DNA from: Glossina fuscipes
Lineage: Eukaryota; Arthropoda; Insecta; Diptera; Glossinidae
Reading direction: 5' to 3'
Length of the DNA stretch: 64,000 bases
NCBI RefSeq assembly: GCF_014805625.2
Contig: NW_023998498.1
Span: 389,407 to 453,406 of the forward strand
Part shown: in pieces, positions 21,546-31,936 of the stretch
Position numbering within the stretch: the stretch's first letter is position 1
Layout: each line of letters starts with the position of its first letter
Program-made: the position numbers and the translations under genes
Notes under the pieces: generated by a model
Databases searched by the model: none
Told to the model about the DNA's origin: nothing
The model's input: only the letters and a program-made list of their open reading frames with translations

Positions 21546-22858
21546 TTTTATATTTTCTTTCGATATTTGTCAATATTATCAATTTTTTTTCGCTTTTATT
21601 CACTTCGTACAACTTCTTTGTGCATTTTTATAAGGGTTTTGATTTCTCGCTAAAAACCATTAGCTGGTTTTTTCCTTTACAAGTTTATAAAAAACGTACC
21701 ATGTATGGAGAATGGAGAGAGCACAGAATTGTTTTCAATAAATTGGAAAGCTTCGAATAAAGCTGAATGCTTATGTCGTGTTTTGTTTGAGTGCTCATGA
21801 CTAGAAAAAAATAGTCTCAGGCCAGTTTTCAAACGAGCACTGAAGCCGTTCAAGCAAGTCGTAATAAAAAATGGCTAAAGCAGGGAGCTGGAAATTAGAA
21901 TCAATCCAGGAGCTGCTTTTCAAACAAATAAAAATATTACGAAAATAACAAAATTATCGGAAGGTTTCACACCTAATGTTTCTCCAAAAAGGTTCATCAA
22001 ACGCTATTACGATATTAGATTAAGAGATCAAGGCGAAGCAACCAGCATCTAAAACAATAGATCTACGCTTATGTATAGTTGAGATTTACTATGTACATCA
22101 CAAACACTAAGTCTTTTGCTTCATTTATATTTATTATATTTATCCTATTAATTTATCCAAGTGCAATCTTAGAATGCGATTCATTTTAATGTCTTTACAC
22201 ATTATATTTATAATTATGTTATTACTATTCGCTTAAAAAATGTGCGCCCTTTGCCTTCGTCATTTCTTTTTTCGTTTGGAGGGAGGATTTTCGCATATGG
22301 ACCTATACCTCCAGCAACATGTTATAAATTCTCTTGCAAAAATTGCTCAGTCTTACTTTGAAATATTTGGTGAATTTTTTCTTAAATTTTTGCTTTTTTC
22401 CATTTAATTTATACGCTAAACTTGTCAAAGACAGAATAAAAATCGACTTCATCATTTCAAATTTAGTTTTTCCGTTTGTTTTCAACCAAAATGCAAGTAA
22501 TGAATTTAATCATTTTAAAAACATTCAATCGGTAATAAGTTTTCCTTCCAAAAACAGAGATGTCATAAAAAATTGAATTTCAAATTATATTCGGTGTTTT
22601 AGAAGCAAATGCATTGTTAGAGCATTTGTAAAAAAAAAAATATATATTTATTTGACTATTGAAACGGTTTTAAGGCGTCAATATAAAAAAACTAACGTTT
22701 AAATATTTAATAAACTTCTGAATAATTATTTGTAGTTTTCTATTAAATTCGTGTTCAATGTTTGCAAAATAAATTATCTTTGTTTCTTTTCTTTGAAACA
22801 TAAATAACATACGGCAGAGGTAAGGTTAATGAATGGGTAAGGTAAGGTTAATGAATCA

Positions 22859-23170
22859 GCGTCTGCAAATTTTGATGTCAGTAAAATAAGGCTTTTGGGC
22901 ACGGGTACTCAATACTTGTCCTCGAACTTGTACTTTTACTTGATCACAGTTATTTAATGATTTCCAGTAAAAAGTATGTAAAAAGTTTTTGTTGCACAAG
23001 TTGTTCTTCTTCCACAACCACTTCCTGATCCTACATCCAATCTTCTTTATAAGTGTGTATGTGGTTAAAACATATTGTTCTTTTCGTGACCGCGCATATT
23101 TTACACAATATTTTTCCAACGTACCCGATATCAAAAATATGAGAGTAAGTATATATATATATAGATACAT
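22859..23170 (-). CDS. Hypothetical small protein
   Basis: An open frame of 104 codons. The N-terminal about 15 residues are hydrophobic (LYIYILTLIFLIS), and the rest is Lys/Arg-rich with several cysteines (CRIRKWLWKKNNLC). The inner part (TLEKYCVKYARSRKEQY) looks more protein-like than random AT-rich translation. I recognise no family and see no splice partners. The hydrophobic start comes from a ta/at microsatellite, so the true start, if any, is probably internal. Confidence 0.25.
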
Positions 23171-23879
23171 TTTTTTGAATTTAATGATCTAAGAACTAGC
23201 TATTTATTAGGACTATATCTCCATGCAAAGATCTCTCTCTTGGCCTACACATCCACATTGCTGTCTACGATGGCAAATAATTCAGTTAGTAATTTTAAAA
23301 AGCGGAATGTGCTAATTAATCAAAAATTTAAAAAAAAATTGTTATATTTAAAGCTATAAACATTAGAGGTCAAAAATATGTTTTATAAAAACAAATCGGG
23401 AAAATTTTTTCACGTTTATGTTGTTCTTTTTTCTTTCACTATAAAATAATATCTTTGTGCTTTTATTTTAATTTCTTTTACTTTTAGAGAGCCTGCATTT
23501 GTTTTTCTATAAGAGGAAATACATCGGAAAATGCACATTCAATCACACGAGTCATAATATTATAAAGAAATTAATTTTTTTTTTGTGCCTCTAAAACGTG
23601 AGAAGTAATAGCTTACAAATCTATAACGAATTTTTAAATAAAAATTCGATGACCAATCACTTGAGCGTTAGTGTACAAAAAATGTAAAAAAAACGGTGGG
23701 CATTTTAAACTTAATTGCAAAAATTACAAAAATTTTCTAAATCTAAAAATATGAAAAAATTAATTGTTCGGGTAAACAACTGAGCAAAGTTTTTTTCTTC
23801 TTAAAACAAGAAGAAAGCCGTATGAATGAATATATGTGTGTGTGTGTAAACATATTTTATATATTTAATATCATCTTGG

Positions 23880-24135
23880 AATCCAACTAGATTCACTCTG
23901 CGGGCTGTTTGGTGGTGTTAAAGATCGTTCACAATTTGCACCTATCTCAGAAATGGGCGAAAAATTTACCAGTTCTTCGTTTAGTAAAATATTGTCTTTA
24001 AAGATTTATGGTGTTGGCGGAACCACCAGTAAATTTACTGCTATCAGCAACGGGTGCACACATTTACCATCCATTGTCATCAAAAGCTCCTCATTTTTTT
24101 CCAAACACAAAGATGTTATCTCAGACCATTGTGTA
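23880..24135 (-). pseudogene. Coding-like remnant with PEST-like end, unidentified
   Basis: The minus frame reads EITSLCLEKNEELLMTMDG, CVHPLLIAVNLLVVPPTP, a TAA stop (24,006-24,008), then FKDNILLNEELVNFSPISE and SLTPPNSPQSESSWIP. The same frame continues across a single stop. Composition (acidic, SP/TP motifs) resembles the activation or PEST region of a transcription factor. The family cannot be named. Confidence 0.35.
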
Positions 24136-24179
24136 AATATGGGCTGACGTTACGAGTTTGTCGAAGTAAAATTAACCAA

Positions 24180-25600
24180 AGATATCCAAAAATTTCTTGT
24201 TTGCTGTTAAAATTGTATTAAATGAAAATAAAATGGCTTTAATAAGTTGCTGTTTTGATTCTGGATTTGAATTGCGCGAACTCTTTGATACTTTTGTGCA
24301 AAAAGGCATATATCCAGTGCAAATGAAAAATATAATCCACACAATGTTTGTCTAAAAGTTGTCATCAAAAGTTGTCATCTCCACAATTGGCTCAACATCG
24401 TATCAATAGCTTAACTTATTTTGTGATTAACTTTCAGCCAACGTTTCCAGGAATAGATGCTTCGGAGAAGAAAATGTTTTTGCGATTTCGAAGGATAATT
24501 TTAATTTGACCTATGGACGTAAGCAAAGAATCAGGCTTAAATGAATAAAGCTTTAAAGTGAAGCTATTGCAACTTTTATATATTCCATCGAAGGGCGGGA
24601 GTATCATATGTGCTTATGAATACTGTTAAAGTGGTAGAAATTTTCGCAACCTGCTAGTAAATGAGAAATTTGAGGATTATTCAGTTAGCAGGTTCGCATT
24701 ATCAGCTGGTTTCTAGTGACATTAACTTGAATTACTTTAAAGAAGCCCGCGCGAAATTAATTCAAAATTCCGATATGCAATTTAGCACTTCAAAAACTTT
24801 ATTTTCTTATAAAATAACTTACTACTCCCTATTCTTTATTTTAGGGGCCTTTCTGTAATTTCTAAAGAAAACTTAATATCCACTTAATATATATTGCCAT
24901 GCAGAATTCGTTAAGCCGCGGCGTATAACGTGTAGTGAATACATTTTGGGTTTATTTTTGTATATATCTCTTCTTGTATTTTCACAGCATAAAGCTTTGT
25001 AGTACAGAAAATAACACAGGTATACACTAATGGGTTATCCATTAGCACCGCTTAGTAACCACATGCTTCAAGCACTAAATAGGGAACATATAATGAAATT
25101 TTGAACAACTTATATCTTCATCAAGCATAGTGTGGAAAATTTTTGTACTTTATATTTGTAGTGTGACTTATGAAAGTGCTTACATTTAAAGCTACTGCTT
25201 AAGAAAAATTTAATAATAATAGCGCCATACCAAACGAACTTTGCAAACGATGATATTAAATACTTTTATATATTTCCGAAATTAAGAATAACTCAACTTT
25301 ATACTTCTAAATAACGAGCAAAGCCATAAATTGTTCCCAAATTTCTCTTCCTTTTACCTTTGAAACCATATTTGTTGTTTAATTTTGCATTATACAATAT
25401 TTATCCTATTGAAAAGAGTTTCGCAAAACCTAGTGGTACGTTTTAAAAGAACCCAACTACTATTCCTCGATGAAGTTTTGAAGAGAACAGTAAAGCATAA
25501 TTGCTCTTTCGACTTTTCGCAACCAACACACACTCAACAAAAAATTTGAGTGCCTCTAAATTCAAAATTTATAACATCAACTTATGTTCTTTATTTAAGT
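24180..25600. other. AT-rich DNA with weak exon-like scraps
   Basis: Two short plus-strand open stretches separated by an acceptor-like site (24,236-24,353 and after TTTCAG at about 24,438, reading NRCFGEENVFAISKDNFN) could be exon relics of an unidentified gene. The rest, including the 3' flank of the zinc-finger gene ending at 25,621, shows nothing. Confidence 0.35.
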
Positions 25601-25620
25601 TGTACTTAATAAACAAATTC

Positions 25621-27396
25621 TTATCGCGACGCTTTATTACGTTGACATAATGATTCCCATTCAATCGGATGCTTTTTCTTTTTATGCGAATACATATTAG
25701 CACTGGAATTAAAGCTTCGTAAACAAAACTGACAACTATACAAGGGCTCGCCAGTGTGTGATGCGCGGTGTTCCTGAAATAAAAAAAACGAACATTAAAA
25801 ATCTACTTTCATTTTGATTTAGATCAAGAGCTACTTTTAACGATTTGGCACTTTTGAACGTTTTTTGACATTCTTCACATGTAAACACTTCCGTGGAATG
25901 AGTTTTTTTCAAGTGATTACTTAAGCAGTGTTTGCTTTTACAAAAACGTCCGCATTTGGGGCATTCAAGACTTTGGTCTGCGCAGTGGAAACGCCTTAAA
26001 TGCTGTTTTAAATTTTCATCATCTTTAAGCCAACTATCGCAATCTTCTCGCGGACATTTTATGCGAGGGCCGCTGTCCTCGAAATGGGAACGTACATGTT
26101 TTTCAAAAGATTGATTGCTACGTATTGCTTTAGCGCATACGTGGCATACATTTGGGGCTTTACGATGGCGAGAGTTGATATGAATTTGTAGAATATATTC
26201 ATTGGCGAAGCTAAAGGAAAACAATGCCATGAGTTAAAAAATGCAATAATAACAATATGGGAGCAATATTTACGCTTTGGGCGGTTCACATGTATTGCAG
26301 AAAAAGGATCGTTGATCTTTAGGAACATGTTTAGACTTGTGATGCTGTAATAAATTATGTCTAGCAAATTTTCGTGGGCAGATATCACAAGCAAAATTTA
26401 AATTCTCCTCGGGTTCATGGTATTGTAAGTGATGATCTTTAAGCCCAGATTTATTAGAAAATGTCCGACCGCATTCTTCACACCTGTAAATATATTCATT
26501 TTTGGTTGCCATCGATAAAACTTCAAAAAGGCAGTAATAAGTACATAAAACAATTCGGGTCCTCATGCAGTTGGGCATGTTGTATTATATCTGAAGGACA
26601 ATTAAGTTTCCGCGTACAACATTTAATGTACGACTTCATGCCAGGATGTTGTTCTTTAAAATGCTGAGTTAAATCAGTGAAATCAGTTCCTGTGTAAGGA
26701 CAGAGGTCACATAACATTTTTAAGTGCTTTTTTATAAGATTTTCATTTTCCAGCAATAAAACTTTTGCTTTGGCACGCTGTTTTTTTGGTCTTTTTTTTA
26801 CTCCGTCCCTCTGCGAACTAATTTTTGCAGCTGCTCCAGAATTGGTATGCTGCTCTTCTAAATTGTTCATTCGATTTTCCGCGAAAACTGATTTACTTCT
26901 GAGTCGTCTTAGACTTTGTCTTTTCGGTTCAGTTGTGTTTGTTGTTTCCTCAGCCATTTCACATTTCGCAACTTTTAAAGAACTTTCTTCTAAATGGTTC
27001 TGATCTTCAATTCCAAAATCCATCGTCTCTTCATTTTGATCGACATCTTCTATTTTAATAGAGCATTCAGAAGTATTACCATCATTGTTCATAGCATGAT
27101 TTTCATGGAGCTTAAGTACACTTTGATAAAAATCGTGAAAGTCTTTAAGTTTTTCCCAACATTCATAACATATTATTTCAGTTTCCGCATTTTTCGGTTG
27201 GGGCTATATCAAAAGGTGTATAAACCGTGTAAAATTTAATCGAAAATGTTTTTAAGATATATTTGAAAAAGCTATCTACCTTGAACCATAAATGTTGCTC
27301 TATGATGTTACATATTTCTAGATTCACGCCATCTTCGTCGAATATATTCAATGTTGGAAGCTTTGGGGTTTTAATTAAACATACACAACAATTCAT
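25621..27396 (-). CDS. ZAD C2H2 zinc-finger transcription factor, grauzone-like
   Basis: Five exons: 27396-27280, 27203-26545, 26483-26274, 26210-25835, 25773-25621. The introns are 76, 61, 63 and 61 nt with GT..AG ends, and they join without stops into 504 codons. The N-terminus is a ZAD domain (zinc-finger-associated dimerisation domain of insects): C3-x2-C6 in MNCCVCL and C51-x2-C54 in IICYECW, the second pair created exactly by the first splice. An acidic linker and a basic patch ([12 protein letters not shown]) follow, then about ten C2H2 fingers, e.g. CDLCPYTG...[52 protein letters not shown] and CEECQKTF. The finger series (CCxRK.. then CEECG.. then CHVCAK.I) resembles Grauzone and its paralogues, nuclear DNA-binding regulators. 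All zinc ligands seen are intact, so the gene looks functional. The finger [10 protein letters not shown] has two extra residues. Exact orthology is uncertain. Confidence 0.88.
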
Positions 27397-27399
27397 AAT

Positions 27400-28765
27400 G
27401 CCGATGTGTGTGCAAAATAACTTCGACTAAAACTATTGTACTGAGAGAAATATATACTTCCAAGTTACTCAACTGGTTAATTTTTGTTTCTATTTTTAGT
27501 TTATGAATTTTTTACGGTTCCACTTTTTTTCGTAAATAAACGTGTCCGTGCAAAGAAAAGAAATATAAAGCAAAAATTGCTTATTACTGCAGCGGCAACA
27601 CTAAATTTTTTACTCGCAAACAATAGATATAAAATAAAACATACGAAAAGGAATAATGGTGGTAATCGCTCATCTTAAAATTGGGTTTTGCTTTCGTTTT
27701 TCAATTGGTTTTGCTTCACATATGCGACAGAATTCACCGTTGTGTGGTCACTTTCATTTCTTTTAGACGAAAGCTAAATTTTTTTTTTTTTTTGATTTTT
27801 ATAATAATGCGGTTTCTTGTACCTAAAATGCGGGAAAAGTGGCAAGAAATAGCTTCTCCTTCCATTATTTATTTTTCGTAGCTTGTTTAAATATCAGACG
27901 TATGCGTACAATAGATAGTTATTAGTTGCAAATTTATAAGCAAATGTATTTATGGTTTTGTCCAATAATTGGCGTTACGTTGAGAGTAACAGAAGAAGAA
28001 GAAAGAAGGTATGCAAAATTCATGAACACTAATTACCGATAATTGATTATTACACTTAAAGCAATATTAAAGCAATCAGTAGTGATTATATAGCGTTGAC
28101 AATTGTAACACGCGATATCTGTAAATCCTCTTTGTCTCTCTAATGCTACACTACGGACTGTGTTATTTCTAGTGTCCCTCGTCTGTGCCACTTAACGAGG
28201 ATCGCAAGATGCACGTGCCTTTGCTGAGCTGGCTGGTTCGGGAGATATGGGGGTTTTAAATTTTGTCTCACGGACATTCCTCAGACCTTTACACCTAACA
28301 GCATGTACTTAACCCTTACACGAAGAGACGGACAGACAAAACTGATCGAACGGGCATATTTCCAGTCCGGGGCCTTTTTATAGCCTGCCCTACGTAAAGG
28401 TTTCTTTCAGCCCATCATCTCATGCAATATTTAATATATTTAAATTCATAGTAGCTACACTCAAAAACTAAAAACTTACACCAAAAAAACCTACAATAAA
28501 ATAGGAAGATTGAAAAGGCATCATGGATCTTCCATTTAATAACAGCAGACTGCTTTAAGACTTTAGTCTTTGAACTTATTTCTCTAGCTAATTTAATTAT
28601 AATAATAATAATGCATACAATTTTACTTAAAAATTATATTGAACGCATTAAATGAACGAGAAAATTTAAGTTAATCCGCATTTTTGTAGTTATCTCACGA
28701 TTCTTTACTCAGTAATGCCAATATTTTTAGCATCTACAACTTACACAACATTGTAGTAAAATATG
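27400..28765. other. Intergenic DNA upstream of the zinc-finger gene
   Basis: No gene is recognised. At 28,100-28,400 a GC-richer stretch ('gcacgtgcctttgctgagct', 'gaagagacggacagacaaaa') stands out from the AT-rich surroundings and may be a piece of a mobile element, but no terminal structure is visible. Confidence 0.4.
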
Positions 28766-29093
28766 TTAATCTACATTCTCCTTCCACGGTCTCGGTCCCC
28801 TAATATTCTCCCAATTTTTAATGTCAAGCTTTTTGATTTTCTCAAATTCCCTTTCTATGTTCACGTCTTCGGTCTTCTTCATGTTTACATCGACAAGCTC
28901 CATATCTTCTGGCGTAACAGTTTGCTGCCGGGAATATTTATATCTAGTCAAATAGGAGCAAATAAATTTTATAAATTATATTATTTGAATTAAAGAAAGG
29001 AACTTTAATTCGGAAAATTTCTGAGGACCAAACTTACTATAGGCTTATTAAGTTCTTCCACACTGGTGTAAAGAAGAATTTGATTCCTTGCAT
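28766..29093 (-). pseudogene. COX16: COX16 homologue with degraded N-terminus
   Basis: The terminal exon (28943-28766) encodes KYSRQQTVTPEDMEL... EREFEKIKKLDIKNWENIRG and ends GPRPWKENVD-stop. This matches the conserved C-terminal half of COX16 (E.EYEKIK..W.N.RGPRPW), a small inner-mitochondrial-membrane factor for cytochrome oxidase assembly. A 60-nt intron (29003-28944, GTTCCT..GACTAG) joins it in frame to KFSELK, the expected sequence before it. Further upstream the single membrane helix and the GGSFGL motif are scrambled (YSKFGPQ, stops in the ATG frame starting at 29,093). Either this is a pseudogene or the first exon lies elsewhere. Homology is secure for the last 60 residues only. Confidence 0.65.
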
Positions 29094-29376
29094 TTGAGTC
29101 CACCATAGCCCGTAATGAAAAAAATTAAAAAATAACGTACGATATGAAGAATAAAAACTTGGCTCAGGCCCGCACAAGCTTCCCTTGCCAACAGCTCGGC
29201 CACGTTTTGAATTGAATTGAAATAACTATTAAGCGGTACTTTGGTAATGTATGGCTACATTTTTTTAATTTTGGATTTTAATATCCCAAGGAAAGAGGAA
29301 GTGGTAAGTACGTACGTATGTTTGTAATGCTCACAAATACGCATGTGTTGCAGCCGTGGCTTTATTAAGCGATGGT

Positions 29377-29917
29377 CTTTATTATTGTCGCTGGCTAGGC
29401 TGCTAGAGAAGCGAACGCGGCTTTAATGCTCGCTACAAAATGTTAGTTCATGTGTGCACTCATACCAAAGAGAAACCGCATCAATGTCATTTATGTGAGA
29501 ATCCATATATGCTCACATTCGGGCGAGAAGCCGTACGTATGTGCACTCGAGAGTTGTAGCAAAGGGTATTCGAATTCTTCTGATCGTTTCAAGCACACAT
29601 GTACGCATTCTATGGAAAAGCCTTATATGTGCAAAGTACCTGGTTACCAGAAACGTTACGCCGATCCTTCATCGTTACGTAAATATGTGAAAACATTTCG
29701 CCATTCAATACAAATAATGAAATCATCTATAGAAATATCAAAGTCCAAAAAATCTTATTATATTAAGCATCGAAAACATATAAAGCCGTCTGCATACAAA
29801 TCATTCATTGGAATGTCTTCAAATTCAATTCGTCGCCCTTTGGATGCACAAGACTCCTTTTGCTTGGTTATGGAAGAAATGTACCACATTAAAGGCAAAG
29901 ATATAGACAGCTATTGA
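29377..29917 (+). pseudogene. Glis/lame duck/sugarbabe-type zinc-finger relic
   Basis: The frame from 29,377 reads [28 protein letters not shown], then [14 protein letters not shown]. After an internal deletion of most of one finger it continues in another frame with [54 protein letters not shown] and VKTF. This is the five-finger block of the Gli-similar family (fly lame duck/sugarbabe, vertebrate GLIS2), nuclear zinc-finger regulators. One stop, one deleted finger, Cys to Tyr in VPGYQ and His to Tyr in LRKY remove zinc ligands, so the copy is dead although 155 codons (29,450-29,917) remain open. The tail after the fingers is not recognised. Confidence 0.8.
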
Positions 29918-30476
29918 TGGTCCTATGCAACTTTACTCCGATAGCTTTAGCAACAGAAGTTGAATTATCAACGAAATTGGATTTAAGGGTGAAAAACGTT
30001 TAGATTTAAGAATTAAACGAGCATAGCAATGATTTATAAGACGTGGCATTATCTTCTATTTTAATGATCATCAAGTCTGAGACTTTAGTCTTTTGTGTTT
30101 AAGGAACAAAATAAAGAGACTGTTTATTTTTTCTCAACACTAAGCTTCTGTTGAAATGTGATCATATAAAAAAAAAAAAAAAATAGATTTATTACTTACA
30201 ATCAGATTTATACTTTAATAACCGACAAGAGTAGCCACTCCTCTTTTTTCTCTTCCAATCTTTATTAATCAACAAAATTTATGGCATTCTCATCTGTAAA
30301 GAATGTTCGACTATTCAATTTATATAACCCACCGACATCTTTGGTAATTTTTAAATCATAATTAATGGCAATTTCAGTTTTAGTTTTTAAATGACAGGAT
30401 TCGACTGTAAAACAGCAGCTTAAATTATGCTCTTGACATAATTGGCAATCCTCCCAATAAAATCTATCCAAACCAT

Positions 30477-31786
30477 TGTAAGGAAGCGTTTTGCTTCCTT
30501 ACTATTAACAGCTCCATCTGCTTAGATGTCTACCCATAGACCCCGGTAACATTCAGTCCAGTTCCTCCGTCCGCGCGTGAACCTAAATACCTCTGGGTAG
30601 GGCACACGATCATCCGCCTCTGGCCCTAGCGCATGGTAAGGTACCGTTAACCGCATAAACGGTAAAATTTATGTAACATTAACATGACACAAAGGCTGTA
30701 TAAATACACACAAACGAGAATAAAACATGGATAAAAGGGTCAAAATGTATAAAGTCTGTATGAAACCATGAAATATGTGAACACACACACGAGAATAAAA
30801 TATGCATAGAATCTGTACAAAATCTGTGTAAAATCATTACACACACACGAGTATAAAATATGTACAGAATCAGAATAAAATCTGTATAAGATCACTATAA
30901 TATATGAACACTCACACGAGTTTAAAAAGATGTATGGAATCTGTATATAAGCTGTAGATAATCACTACAATGTATGATCACACACACGAACATAAAATAT
31001 GTTTAGAATCTGTACGAAACTGGTCGAAAACCATATAGGGAAGGGTCGAAATATACATTACTGTTAGGCCATATCAACATAGAGACAGCTGTATGCCTTA
31101 GAAGGCATAAACACACACACCATGGATAACAGCGTAAAAGATAGAAATGCATATAACCGTACACATTACTGTATAAACGCCTTTAGGTGTATAGCACATA
31201 CGAACATATGACAATGCATAAACTCTTAGGAATAGGTAGAAAATGCATAAAAATGTACAAAGGCGTAGGATCACACATACCAAACATGTAAACCCACATA
31301 TACAAACATGGGTAAACACACATAAACAGAAAATACCCTCACTCCACATAAATGTAAGCGAAGTATTATACACACAGATTAAGAAACATAGCGCTCACAC
31401 ACCTAACGGTGAATAAATCACGCGATTTGGTACCTGGGTGCATGTTGGTAATGGAACAAGCGAGCGAGACTGCGGCTATAAAAGAGCAGCTCGTCAGACA
31501 GAATCGTTCGTGTTATAGCCGCCTAAGTGCTCCGCGACATCGAAAAGAAAAACGAAAGAAAAGCTCTAACTACGTGTGCGAACAAAAAAAACGGTAATAG
31601 CGCGACAAAGTCGGGTCACCTTGCTGGTTCCTGGCCAGCCTCTACACAACGCTGTACTCCTCTTATATAAAATAAAGAAATTTAGGATCATCCCCGAAGG
31701 TCCAGAATATTTCATTTTAAATAAATTGTCTTGCAACGAACCTTGGAGTGGCTGAGTTTCTACCCTGCCCAAGAAGACTCGTTACA
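30477..31786. mobile_element. Solo LTR (Ty3/gypsy-like), 1,310 bp
   Basis: It starts TGTAAGGAAGCG and ends GACTCGTTACA, flanked on both sides by CCAT (30,473-30,476 and 31,787-31,790), a 4-bp target-site duplication as made by many Ty3/gypsy integrases. The inner layout fits an LTR read on the plus strand: tandem repeats in the U3-like part, TATAAAAG at 31,477-31,484, AATAAA at 31,671-31,676, and about 100 bp of U5 before the terminal CA. No internal gag-pol is present, so it is probably the product of LTR-LTR recombination. Confidence 0.75.
30700..31035. repeat. Tandem repeat inside the solo LTR, unit 60-75 bp, five copies
   Basis: Each unit begins 'acacacacacgag.ataaaa' and contains 'agaatctgta' or 'aaatctgtataa' and 'gatcactata'. 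Copies start near 30,706, 30,781, 30,841, 30,908 and 30,978. Such arrays in the 5' part of LTRs often carry enhancer sites; that role here is inference. Confidence 0.75.
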
Positions 31787-31936
31787 CCATCTACAGCCAA
31801 TATGCCGATGTGACTGTTATTGCATATACAACATAGATGTCGCTTGTTTGGATATTAACAAAATATAAAGAAAAAACGAAAACAGGAGGAAAGTCAAAAG
31901 AAATGAAAATTTAAAATTCGAACTCTTTTAAGGTTT

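Larger units (their letters stand above)
30265..31862 (-). pseudogene. Unidentified Cys-rich coding frame split by a solo LTR
   Basis: Minus-strand frame 31,862-31,791 (reading KRHLCCICNNSHIGILAVDG) continues in phase after the LTR at 30,476-30,265 (LDRFYWEDCQLCQEHN ... FTDENAINFVD-stop) if the inserted DNA and one 4-bp duplication are ignored. The CxxC pairs (CCIC, CQLC) suggest a metal-binding domain, but no family is recognised. A possible acceptor (CAAACAAG) lies at its 5' end, so it may be one terminal exon. It was destroyed by insertion, unless the LTR is spliced out. Confidence 0.45.

Noticed and set aside
30477..31786. Tandem arrays with acacacac cores as a CRISPR-like or satellite locus
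   Set aside because: Units differ in length and sequence and there are no constant repeat/unique spacer pairs; the array sits within an LTR with a target-site duplication.
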